NCBI RefSeq assembly: GCF_024622975.1
Contig: NZ_JANJZT010000033.1
Location: 1 to 34,674 of the forward strand
From: Blautia caecimuris
GTDB taxonomy: Bacteria > Bacillota > Clostridia > Lachnospirales > Lachnospiraceae
Length of the DNA: 34,674 nucleotides
Reading direction: 5' to 3'
Under the pieces are notes generated by a model that worked only from the letters and a program-made list of their open reading frames with translations, was not told where the DNA came from and did no database searches. This document shows, piece after piece, positions 16,013-23,093 of this stretch (positions are counted from its first letter, which is position 1; each line of letters begins with the position of its first letter). A program made the position numbers and the translations under genes.

Positions 16013-16022
16013 CAAACGTTTG
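16013..16022. promoter_or_regulatory. LacI-type operator O2
   Basis: CAAACGTTTG, a perfect 10-bp palindrome in the divergent region between the importer operon and the lacI-type gene. It shares TCAAACGTTTGC with operator O1 at 5998 and overlaps the -35 of the lacI promoter by three bases. This implies autoregulation plus control of the importer. Confidence 0.8.
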
Positions 16023-16048
16023 CTATATTTGTTAAAATATGGTATAAT
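16020..16048 (+). promoter_or_regulatory. promoter of the lacI-type gene
   Basis: TTGCTA (16020-16025) and a consensus TATAAT (16043-16048) with an ideal 17-base spacer. The operator O2 overlaps the -35. The start codon is 57 bases downstream of the -10, preceded by GGAAGGAG. Confidence 0.7.
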
Positions 16049-16105
16049 TTGTAAAAATCTCCTTTTCTCTTGTTCAAAATTTTTCTAAAAGGAAGGAGCC
16101 TTTCC

Positions 16106-17125
16106 ATGACATTAAAAGAAATTGCTCAAGAAGTAGGGGTTTCTATATCCACTGTTTCACGAGTAATCAATAACACAAGTTCCAAGGCAGCCAGCCCGGA
16201 AGTAAAAGAACGTATTTGGGATGTTGTCCGCCGCACAGGATACATTCCTAATTCAGCGGCCCAAAACCTAAAACTTGGACAATCTATGTCTAAATCACAC
16301 TCGCATTCTCTTTTCTGTCTCTTTGCAAGAACTCCTGATGATCCAAATGACCCTTTTTTCTCTTCTCTGGCAAGGAGTATAGAAGTAGAAGCATATAAAC
16401 AAAATTATATTGTTAAATCATCATTTACATCATTTGATATCAATAAAGCAGAAACATACCGAATGATTCTGGATAATGATGTAAGCGGAGGCGTTGTATT
16501 GGGTCGTTGTAATAAACCTACTCTTAAATTTCTTAAACAACATTTTCGAAATGTAGCATACACGGGATTAAACGGCATTGATGCTGAGTTTGATCAAATT
16601 CTCTGCGACGGATATGATGCAAGTATTTGCGCTATGAAGTATTTAATTGAACTCGGACATAAATGTATCGGATACATAGGCGAAACCTCGTCAGAAAACC
16701 GCTATCAGGGTTATCGGGACATACTTGCACAGCATGGTCTGCCATTTAATAATTCTTTTGTTGCTCCTGTTCCATTTTCTTCAAATGGAGGATATGATGG
16801 TGCAAAAAAATTATTGTCTCAGTCAAACAATCTGACTGCCATTTTCTGTGGTAATGATATTACAGCAATCGGTGCAATCCGTGCTATTAAAGATCTTGGA
16901 CTAAAAATACCTAAAGATATTTCTGTTATCAGCATTGATGATATTGATATTGCCCAGTATCTGTCCCCTACACTCACTACAATACAGGTGCCGGTAGAAT
17001 CTATGGGAAGTATGGCTGCCAAAATATTAATTGACCGGATCCACGGAGGGCACACTCTTCCCATGAAAGTAAATTTCCCCTGCCATCTGGCAAAAAGAGA
17101 AAGCTGCGATAAACCACGCAAATAA
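16106..17125 (+). CDS. LacI/GalR-family transcriptional regulator
   Basis: A 339-residue regulator. Residues 2-23 form the helix-turn-helix TLKEIAQEVGVSISTVSRV, followed by the hinge helix and a periplasmic-binding-protein-like sensor domain (about 65-335) with the late PDDISVISIDD-type segment seen here as PKDISVISIDD. The ATG at 16106 is chosen because GGAAGGAG lies seven bases upstream and the helix-turn-helix begins at once; the open frame extends 12 codons further upstream without such a site. LacI proteins bind palindromes like CAAACGTTTG, two of which occur in this window at 5998 and 16013. Its inducer is probably the imported compound or an early intermediate. larC1 follows 40 bases downstream, probably in the same transcript. 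Confidence 0.93.
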   Translation: MTLKEIAQEVGVSISTVSRVINNTSSKAASPEVKERIWDVVRRTGYIPNSAAQNLKLGQSMSKSHSHSLFCLFARTPDDPNDPFFSSLARSIEVEAYKQNYIVKSSFTSFDINKAETYRMILDNDVSGGVVLGRCNKPTLKFLKQHFRNVAYTGLNGIDAEFDQILCDGYDASICAMKYLIELGHKCIGYIGETSSENRYQGYRDILAQHGLPFNNSFVAPVPFSSNGGYDGAKKLLSQSNNLTAIFCGNDITAIGAIRAIKDLGLKIPKDISVISIDDIDIAQYLSPTLTTIQVPVESMGSMAAKILIDRIHGGHTLPMKVNFPCHLAKRESCDKPRK

Positions 17126-17165
17126 ACTTTACACAAACAGTTCTGTTATAAAGGAGATTAATTAT

Positions 17166-18017
17166 ATGAAAAAAGGATTATACATGGAATGTTCTTCAGG
17201 AATAAGTGGTGACATGAGTGTTGCCGCTCTGCTCGGCTTGGGCGCTGATCCTCATAAACTTACAGAGACTTTAAAAACACTTCCTCTTCAAGGTTACCAA
17301 ATACAAATAAAAACTGTTGTAAAATCTGGAATTTCAGCGTATGACTTTAATGTGATTCTTGATTCTTTACACGAAAATAATGATCATAATATGGAATATT
17401 TATATGGGCATTCCCATCATGCTCCCCATGAACACAATAACTCTGCCCATACTTCAATAGAGACAACACAGCACATACATAACCATTCCGAACACATCCA
17501 TCGCAGTCTTTCTGATATTTTTCAGATACTGGAAGCCAGTTCTATGACTCAGACAGCTCTATATACAGCAAAAAAAATATTTCAAATCTTGGCAGAAGGG
17601 GAATCTGAGGCTCACGGAATACCCATTGAAAAAGTACATTTTCATGAAGTGGGCGCTATAGATTCTATAGTAGATATTGCCAGTGTTTCTATTTGTCTGG
17701 ATATGCTGGGGTATAAGGAAATATTTGTTCCTGTATTGTGCGATGGTACTGGAACTATTCGATGTCAGCATGGTATTCTGCCTGTTCCGGTTCCTGCTGT
17801 TGCTAACATTACAAAGCGGTATCAAATTCCTCTTTCTATCCAACCAGTTCAGGGAGAACTTATTACACCTACCGGAGCTGCTATTGTTGCTGCTATTTTT
17901 ACGTCTTGTAAACTGCCTACCTCTTTCCATATTATAAAGACTGGTATTGGAGCTGGAAAACGAGATTATAAAAATACTTCCGGAATTTTACGACTTATGG
18001 AAATTGAATATATCTGA
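17166..18017 (+). CDS. larC1: LarC1-like nickel-pincer cofactor nickel insertase domain
   Basis: A 283-residue protein matching the N-terminal part of LarC, which inserts nickel into the pyridinium dithiocarboxylate mononucleotide that becomes the LarA cofactor. GISGDM is at 12-17, a histidine-rich stretch lies at about 75-118 (many HxH and HH pairs, likely nickel binding), and KVHFHEVGAIDSIVDI follows at about 157-172. It ends shortly after GILRL. Complete LarC proteins run to about 400-420 residues, and in Lactobacillus plantarum larC1 and larC2 are joined by programmed frameshifting. Here no LarC2 coding sequence follows before the terminator and the mobile-element boundary. Whether LarC2 is encoded elsewhere or was cut off is open. 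LarB and LarE are also absent from the window. Confidence 0.85.
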   Translation: MKKGLYMECSSGISGDMSVAALLGLGADPHKLTETLKTLPLQGYQIQIKTVVKSGISAYDFNVILDSLHENNDHNMEYLYGHSHHAPHEHNNSAHTSIETTQHIHNHSEHIHRSLSDIFQILEASSMTQTALYTAKKIFQILAEGESEAHGIPIEKVHFHEVGAIDSIVDIASVSICLDMLGYKEIFVPVLCDGTGTIRCQHGILPVPVPAVANITKRYQIPLSIQPVQGELITPTGAAIVAAIFTSCKLPTSFHIIKTGIGAGKRDYKNTSGILRLMEIEYI

Positions 18018-18033
18018 TTTTAATGATATTAAT

Positions 18034-18074
18034 AAAACCTGTAATTCTATATTGCATATAGGAGTACAGGTTTT
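18034..18074 (+). terminator. rho-independent terminator after larC1
   Basis: AAAACCTGTA (18034-18043) is perfectly complementary to TACAGGTTTT (18065-18074). The loop holds a second stem, CTATAT/ATATAG (18047-18061). It begins 16 bases after the larC1 stop and ends in a short T-run. Confidence 0.7.
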
Positions 18075-18181
18075 GTCTTAGTTCATATAGTGCTGTAAAG
18101 AGGCTCTTTACAGGTTTTTCGCAGGTTTTATGAATTTATCACATTTCACCTGAAATCGTCACAATATAAAAATTTGGTGTC
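18071..18181 (+). repeat. 111-bp direct repeat, copy A (att-like)
   Basis: Aligned with copy B at 19085-19195, it has the same 111-base length and roughly 80% identity by eye. Shared blocks include TTTTGTCTTAGTTCATA, GGTTTTATGAATTTATCAC and a final TTGGTGTC. Inside, CTGTAAA-GAGGCTC-TTTACAG (18093-18113) is a perfect 7-bp inverted repeat around a 7-base spacer, the geometry of a tyrosine-recombinase core site. It begins inside the larC1 terminator. The attachment-site role is inference. Confidence 0.6.
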
Positions 18182-18327
18182 GGCTTATATGGCTCTAAGT
18201 CGTTAATCTCTTCACCGCAGACACTCAAAGAGTGGGGATTTAGAGACTGGGAAAAAGCATAATTTGTGAAAAGTAAAGATTTTTTAACAGTAACAAGCAA
18301 TAAATCTTTTATAGAAAAGATTAATGG

Positions 18328-18364
18328 TTTACAACATAGTCATAAAACGATATAATTTGACTAT
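18328..18364 (+). promoter_or_regulatory. toxin-antitoxin promoter with operator
   Basis: TTTACA (18328-18333) and TATAAT (18351-18356) are spaced by 17 bases. ATAGTCA (18336-18342) and TGACTAT (18358-18364) form a perfect inverted repeat that straddles the -10, with 22 bases between the start points of the arms. This suits autorepression by the antitoxin or the toxin-antitoxin complex. The antitoxin start follows at 18385 with a GGAGG site. The bases between copy A and this promoter (18182-18327) hold no gene I can support. Confidence 0.65.
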
Positions 18365-18384
18365 AAAAGAACGGAGGTATCACC

Positions 18385-18672
18385 ATGCAGACTTTACAGG
18401 AAAGAATTAGACCATCAGCCGATTTAAGAAATCATTACAGTGAAATATCAAAGCAATGCAGAGAAGGACGAGAGGCCGTTATTATCACTGTCAATGGAAG
18501 AGGAGATACAGTATCACTTGGATATGAAGAATACAATCGTATGAAGGCAAGGATAGAACTGCTGGAAATTCTTGCAGAAGCAGAAGAAGATGTAAGAGTA
18601 GGCAGAGTTGCGCCGATGAAAGATACATTTTCCAATTTGCGTGCAATATTAAAGGAGAAAAGAAATGAGTAA
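18385..18672 (+). CDS. Phd/YefM-type antitoxin
   Basis: A 95-residue protein with the Phd/YefM arrangement: an N-terminal DNA-binding half with SADLRNHYSEISKQCREGREAV and VNGRGDTVSLGYEEY (about residues 10-55), then a charged alpha-helical C-terminal half that would wrap the toxin. It neutralises the toxin at 18665 and should repress its own promoter. The genes overlap by eight bases, ensuring that antitoxin is made first. A GGAGG site lies eight bases before the ATG. The module sits between the two 111-bp repeats and may stabilise the mobile element or a smaller insertion. Confidence 0.85.
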   Translation: MQTLQERIRPSADLRNHYSEISKQCREGREAVIITVNGRGDTVSLGYEEYNRMKARIELLEILAEAEEDVRVGRVAPMKDTFSNLRAILKEKRNE

Positions 18673-18985
18673 TTATACAGTAATCAGAACGGATACTGCG
18701 GATGCTCTCATTCATAAGATTACTCTTGATATTGCCGAAAAATTTGGTGTAGATGTTGCATTAGAGAGGTTGGATAAACTCGAAGAACAGATACTGCTGC
18801 TTGGAGAAGATCCGCATATAGGATCAGATCCTCGTTATATGATTCTTCGCAGACAGGGCTATAAGATTTTGATTACAGAAAAAAATCTGGTATTTTATAA
18901 AATTGATGAATACCAGAAAATTGTCACTGTATATGCAGTTGTTGATCAAAGACAAGATTATTTGAACATTATCAGAGGATTATAA
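18665..18985 (+). CDS. RelE/ParE-superfamily toxin
   Basis: A 106-residue protein of the RelE/ParE fold: two N-terminal helices (about 10-50), then the strand-rich part with DPRYMILRRQGYKILITEKNLVFYKIDEYQKIVTVYAVVDQRQD, where the RR...Y...FYxI pattern and the final VVDQRQDY resemble RelE/YoeB and ParE proteins. RelE types cleave mRNA in the ribosome, and ParE types poison gyrase. The sequence alone does not settle which applies, though the fold is clear. It is coupled to its antitoxin by an eight-base overlap. Confidence 0.8.
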   Translation: MSNYTVIRTDTADALIHKITLDIAEKFGVDVALERLDKLEEQILLLGEDPHIGSDPRYMILRRQGYKILITEKNLVFYKIDEYQKIVTVYAVVDQRQDYLNIIRGL

Positions 18986-19084
18986 AGAAAAACCGCCGTA
19001 AAACCTGTAAAATCAGGGAAAGTCTGGACTTCACAGTTTTTTCACAAAATAATTAGCACTCACCTATTGTTATTACAGCGTAGC

Positions 19085-19195
19085 TTTTGTCTTAGTTCAT
19101 AGAGTGCCGTAAAGTGCCTATTTACAGGCTTTTCACGGGTTTTATGAATTTATCACATTTCATCAAAAATCGTCAATATACAAAAAATTGGTGTC
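19085..19195 (+). repeat. 111-bp direct repeat, copy B (att-like, probable element left end)
   Basis: This is the partner of copy A at 18071, offset by 1,014 bases. Its core-like site is CCGTAAA-GTGCCTA-TTTACAG (19107-19127), less symmetric than in copy A and with a different spacer. Its last 8 bases begin two tandem 12-mers, TTGGTGTCAAAA and TTGGTGTCAAAT (19188-19211), which look like arm-type integrase binding sites. The element proper probably starts at or near here. Confidence 0.6.
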
Positions 19196-19276
19196 AAAAT
19201 TGGTGTCAAATAACCTTAATTTGAGATTTTGATGAGAAACACATCAGTATAAAAAATTGAATATTTTATAGATTAT

Positions 19277-19309
19277 GGAACGCCTAAAATGACGTTCCTT
19301 TTCTATTTT
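19277..19309 (+). terminator. terminator hairpin ahead of the adhesin gene
   Basis: GGAACG (19277-19282) pairs with CGTTCC (19293-19298), followed by TTTTCTATTTT. A second hairpin, AGCCGT/ACGGCT (19311-19331), follows and may alternate with it as an attenuator. Together with repeat copy B these are the only recognisable signals in the gene-free stretch 18986-19366. Confidence 0.6.
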
Positions 19310-19366
19310 CAGCCGTTCTTATTGGACGGCTATTTTATCACCCAAAATGAAAGGAGCATTAGATTT

Positions 19367-22030
19367 ATGAAAAAGACATGGAAACGATTGTGTACGGGCT
19401 TCTTAGCTCTTGTAACTGTCGTTACTGCTTTACCGACTACACCCGTTCATGCAGAAAGTAAGCAATACTGGACGGAGTCAAAAGAGCGTGTCGGTATCGT
19501 TGAAAAAGTAATGAATGACGGTTCGATTGGTTCTACTTTTAATGAGGGACATTTAACCGTTGAGGGCGAGGACGCTTACTGTATCGACATTAACACAGAC
19601 TTTAAGAACGGTTACAAGACCAGAGCTGACGCAAGCTCACGCATGAGTACCGACCAGATAAGCGATGTTGCCTTATCTATCGAATATGTAAAACAGTACA
19701 CAGACAGCCACAGCGGAATAAGCAAAAATCACGCTTATCTTTTAAGACAGCTTGTGGTCTGGCAGAGATTGAGCGTACATCTTGGCTGGCAATGCGACAA
19801 CGTGCGAGCTTCTTATGATGAAATTCCAAAGGCAACGCAGGACGAAGTTTTCTCTGGTGCAAAAGCCTTTGTCAAAGAGAATAAAGGACGCTATGAATGT
19901 GGCGGTTATATCTACTCTGGCGAGGGGCAGGAATTGGGACAATTCTGGGCGAAGCTGAATGTCGGAAATGCGAAACTGCAAAAGACTTCCAGTAATACCA
20001 GCATTACAGACAGTAACGGGAATTACTCTGTCGCTGGTGCGACCTATGGTGTCTTTTCTGATAAGGACTGCACGAAACAGCTTGCCACCCTTACGACTGA
20101 TGAAAGCGGAAATACAGATATTGCAGAGGTAAAAGCAGGCACAGTCTATATCAAGGAATTATCCGCACCAGCAGGATATAAAGTGGATAAAACAATCTAT
20201 CCATTAACAATCAAAGCTGGCGAAACAGCAACTTTGAATGTATCAGATACACCAAAAGTAACGGACACTTTGATTGAGCTTTTTAAGATTGATATGGAAA
20301 CACAGAAAGACAATCCGCAGGGAAACGCTTCTCTAGCAGGTGCAGAATTTACATGGAAGTATTATGCTGGCTTCTATAACAAAGACAATCTCCCTGCCGA
20401 AGCTACTCGTACATGGGTTACAAAGACAATCGCTGAAACTGACAGCGACGGGACAACTCATTACATCACAAAATTAGTGAACGCATACAAGGTATCTGGC
20501 GACAGCTTCTATATGCAGGACGGTAAGGCGGTTCTTCCACTTGGAACACTAACCGTTGAGGAAACAAAAGCTCCAAACGGCTACTTGTTAGACGGTGCGT
20601 ATATGCAGGCTGGCGATAAGTCCGAACAGATTAAGGGTTTATATGTAACACAGATTACCGAGGACGGCGACCTTGCCGTATTATCTGGAAGTAACCAGTT
20701 TTCCGTATCAGACAAGGTTATCCGTGGCGGTGTGAAAATTCAGAAACGAGATTTAGAAACGGGCGATACAAAGCCACAAGGAAGTGCCACTTTGAAAGAT
20801 ACTGCCTTTGACATCATTTCCTTAAATGATAATTCTGTTTTGGTTGAGGGCAAGTTATACAAGAAAAATGAAGTGGTAAAGATAATTCGTACCGATATTG
20901 AGGGTGTCGCTTCTACTTCTGCTAACCTCTTACCTTATGGAAAATTCCGTATCGTTGAAAGTGAAGCTCCCGACGGTTACTTAACTGACGGTGCAAAGCC
21001 GATTGATTTTACAATCACAGAAAATGGAAAAATCGTGGACTTAACCGATGAAGCCCATTCTATCTACAATCAGATTAAGCGTGGAGATATTGAGGGCATA
21101 AAAATCGGTGCAGGTACACACAAGCGTCTTGCTGATGTTCCCTTTCGGATCACAAGCAAGACGACGGGAGAAAGTCATGTTGTGGTAACTGATGATAACG
21201 GGCAATTCTCCACTTCTGCTGACTGGGCTTCCCATAAGCACAATACTAACGCAGGCAAGACCAGCGAGGACGGTGTGTGGTTTGGAACTTCTGAACCAGA
21301 CGACAGCAAAGGTGCGTTACCTTACGATACTTACATCATTGAAGAATTACGCTCTGACAGTAACAAAGGCTTTGAGCTTATCCCACCGTTTGAAATCGTA
21401 GTATCAAGAAATAATCTTGTGATTGATTTAGGGACTTTGACTGATGAATACGAAAAAGAAATCTCTATCCATACCACAGCAACCAGCAAGGACGGCGATA
21501 AGACTATCCTTGCAGGAAAAGAGGTTACAATCGTTGATACTGTCAAATTGGACGGACTTACAAAAGGCACAAAGTATCAGTTAAAAGGCTGGCAGATGTT
21601 AAAGGAAGAAAACGCCGAGCTTATCATTGACGGGAAACGTGTGGAAAGTGATTATACGTTTACTGCTGACAGCGAAACTATGAAAGTGGAAGTTGCCTTT
21701 ACCTTTGACGCTACTTCTCTTGACGGCAAACAGCTTGTAACTTTTGAAGAATTGTACGATTTGAGCAATCCAGACGAACCGAAGAAAGTTACCGAGCATA
21801 AGGATATTGAGGATAAAGGACAGACGATTACCTTTAAGGAAAAAACCAAAGTCCCAGAAGAACCAAAGAAACCCGAAACACCACAGACACCAGATACACC
21901 GCATAAAACAGACAGTCCAAAAACTGGCGATAGCACAAACCTTTACGGACTGCTTGCACTTCTTTTGACTTCTGGTGCTGGACTGGCAGGTATCTTCTTC
22001 TGCAAACGCCGTAAAATGAAGAAATCATAA
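19367..22030 (+). CDS. thioester/SpaA-type LPXTG-like surface adhesin
   Basis: An 887-residue cell-wall protein. Residues 1-30 are a signal peptide (MKKTWKRLC..., cleavage near VHA). An N-terminal domain with YCID (C72) and a later VVWQ segment fits a thioester adhesion domain, where Cys and Gln form a host-reactive bond. Several SpaA/prealbumin-like repeats follow, each ending in a Glu motif: IKELSAPAGY, VEETKAPNGY, VESEAPDGY and IEELRS; these support intramolecular isopeptide bonds. A VaFE-like domain with FEELYD comes next, then a Pro/Thr-rich linker, the sorting motif SPKTGD, a hydrophobic helix and a KRRKMKK tail. The ATG at 19367 is chosen for its AAGGAG site and signal peptide. Such proteins may aid cell contact during transfer or host colonisation. 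Confidence 0.9.
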   Translation: MKKTWKRLCTGFLALVTVVTALPTTPVHAESKQYWTESKERVGIVEKVMNDGSIGSTFNEGHLTVEGEDAYCIDINTDFKNGYKTRADASSRMSTDQISDVALSIEYVKQYTDSHSGISKNHAYLLRQLVVWQRLSVHLGWQCDNVRASYDEIPKATQDEVFSGAKAFVKENKGRYECGGYIYSGEGQELGQFWAKLNVGNAKLQKTSSNTSITDSNGNYSVAGATYGVFSDKDCTKQLATLTTDESGNTDIAEVKAGTVYIKELSAPAGYKVDKTIYPLTIKAGETATLNVSDTPKVTDTLIELFKIDMETQKDNPQGNASLAGAEFTWKYYAGFYNKDNLPAEATRTWVTKTIAETDSDGTTHYITKLVNAYKVSGDSFYMQDGKAVLPLGTLTVEETKAPNGYLLDGAYMQAGDKSEQIKGLYVTQITEDGDLAVLSGSNQFSVSDKVIRGGVKIQKRDLETGDTKPQGSATLKDTAFDIISLNDNSVLVEGKLYKKNEVVKIIRTDIEGVASTSANLLPYGKFRIVESEAPDGYLTDGAKPIDFTITENGKIVDLTDEAHSIYNQIKRGDIEGIKIGAGTHKRLADVPFRITSKTTGESHVVVTDDNGQFSTSADWASHKHNTNAGKTSEDGVWFGTSEPDDSKGALPYDTYIIEELRSDSNKGFELIPPFEIVVSRNNLVIDLGTLTDEYEKEISIHTTATSKDGDKTILAGKEVTIVDTVKLDGLTKGTKYQLKGWQMLKEENAELIIDGKRVESDYTFTADSETMKVEVAFTFDATSLDGKQLVTFEELYDLSNPDEPKKVTEHKDIEDKGQTITFKEKTKVPEEPKKPETPQTPDTPHKTDSPKTGDSTNLYGLLALLLTSGAGLAGIFFCKRRKMKKS

Positions 22031-22094
22031 GGCGGTAACGGTATGAGAAAAGAAAAATCACGTTCTCCGCCGATACCGTGTCGGCAGACTTCCG

Positions 22095-22214
22095 CTTATT
22101 CTGGCTTGTCTGCTACTTACCTGCAAGAACACGGATAGTCAAGGGTGCGTAAGCATTTATTTTACCCTTTACTATCTGGGGGCTTGCTGGTACTTCCTTA
22201 ACTGCCAGAATAAG
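22095..22214 (+). ncRNA. 120-base nested hairpin, candidate structured RNA
   Basis: Three nested stems on one axis: CTTATTCTGGC (22095-22105) with GCCAGAATAAG (22204-22214), perfect over 11 bp; ACCTGCAAG (22119-22127) with CTTGCTGGT (22183-22191), 8 of 9; and GATAGTCAAGGGT (22134-22146) with ACCCTTTACTATC (22164-22176), 12 of 13. There is no T-run after it and no ORF in it. It occupies the 236-base gap between the adhesin and the first DUF961 gene. A second inverted pair, ACGGTAT/ATACCGT (22038-22079), lies just upstream. It could be a leader regulating the DUF961-conjugation operon or a DNA structure used in transfer. Confidence 0.55.
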
Positions 22215-22266
22215 AAATCACTATCAACAAACTTATCAAAAATAGAAAGAAACGAGGTAAAACAAT

Positions 22267-22593
22267 ATGGAAATGAAATATGTCGTGCCAGATATGGCAC
22301 AGTCTTTTGGAACTCTTGAATTTGCAGGCGAAAGTGAGCCTATCTTTGAAAGAGATAAAAATAACCGCAGGGTCTTAGCCAGACGAAGCTATAACCTTTA
22401 TTCTGACGTACAGAAAGGCGAAAATGTTGTGGTGGAAATTCCCGTGCAGGCTGGCGAAAAGCATTTCAAGTATGAACAGAAAGTGAAACTTGTCAATCCG
22501 AAGTTATATGGCAGAGGTTACGCAATCGGGGATATGGGACATACCGATTATGTGTTAGTTGCTGATGATATTGTAGCAGTTGAAGAAAAGTAA
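22267..22593 (+). CDS. DUF961 protein (Tn916 Orf23/YdcP-like)
   Basis: A 108-residue soluble protein of the DUF961 (YdcP) family, found at the head of the Tn916 and ICEBs1 conjugation operons. Visible family features are MKYVVPDMAQSFGTLEF at the start, the central RSYNLYSDVQ, and VKLVNPKLYGRG followed by DYVLVADDI at the end. It forms a tandem with its paralogue at 22609. YdcP-type proteins are thought to take part in element DNA processing; the precise role is not defined by sequence. A GAGG site precedes the ATG. The structured region at 22095-22214 is its 5' leader. Confidence 0.88.
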   Translation: MEMKYVVPDMAQSFGTLEFAGESEPIFERDKNNRRVLARRSYNLYSDVQKGENVVVEIPVQAGEKHFKYEQKVKLVNPKLYGRGYAIGDMGHTDYVLVADDIVAVEEK

Positions 22594-22608
22594 AGGAGTG
22601 AAGAATTT

Positions 22609-22992
22609 ATGAGATTATCAAACGGGTTTGTTATTGACAAAGAGAAAACATTTGGAGAATTAAAATTTACAGCGGTGCGTGATGTGTTCTTACAGAATGA
22701 GGACGGGACACCGAGTACCCAGCTTAAAAAACGTATCTATGATTTAAAATGTAGTCTGCATGGTGGAATTATCCCCGTGTCTGTACCGCCAGAAATACCG
22801 TTAAGGGAATTTCCATACAATGCAGTTGTGGAGCTTGTCAATCCCGTAGCCGATACGGTATCAAGAAAGACCTATACGGGTGCAGATGTGGATTGGTATG
22901 TAAAAGCAGAGGACATTGTATTGAAGAATAAAGGCAATCAGAACGCAGGCAATCCACAGAACCATACACCGCAGGGACAACCGAAAAAATAA
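22609..22992 (+). CDS. DUF961 protein (Tn916 Orf22-like)
   Basis: A 127-residue paralogue of the preceding gene with the same plan: EKTFGELKF, KKRIYDLKCSLHGG, VELVNPVADTV and DWYVKAEDIVL. It also has a Gln/Asn/Pro-rich tail of about 20 residues that the first copy lacks. It begins 15 bases after the first DUF961 gene, behind an AAAGGAG site, so both are in one transcript. In Tn916 the next gene is the coupling ATPase orf21. Here the accessory cassette (23007-23598) lies between them. Confidence 0.88.
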   Translation: MRLSNGFVIDKEKTFGELKFTAVRDVFLQNEDGTPSTQLKKRIYDLKCSLHGGIIPVSVPPEIPLREFPYNAVVELVNPVADTVSRKTYTGADVDWYVKAEDIVLKNKGNQNAGNPQNHTPQGQPKK

Positions 22993-23012
22993 ACTTGGTG
23001 GGTAGATTTTTA

Positions 23013-23041
23013 TTGTAGCAGATATATGGAACTGTTATAAT
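23013..23041 (+). promoter_or_regulatory. promoter of accessory cassette 1
   Basis: TTGTAG (23013-23018) and TATAAT (23036-23041), exactly 17 bases apart, lie just after the Orf22-like stop. The same arrangement (TTATTGT, then TATGG, then TATAAT) precedes the second cassette at 26776. The gene starts 52 bases downstream. Confidence 0.6.
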
Positions 23042-23093
23042 ATGGGTATGAAGAAAGTAACACATTTGAAGTTGCAAAAGGAGTGAAATTGAA

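Noticed and set aside
18226..18245. GAGTGGGGATTTA resembling the guaA 3'-end attachment site of some conjugative elements
   Set aside because: There is no guaA coding sequence beside it, and the match is short and inexact.
19289..19366. Upstream 26-codon extension of the adhesin
   Set aside because: It covers terminator hairpins and lacks a ribosome site. The ATG at 19367 has AAGGAG and begins a signal peptide.
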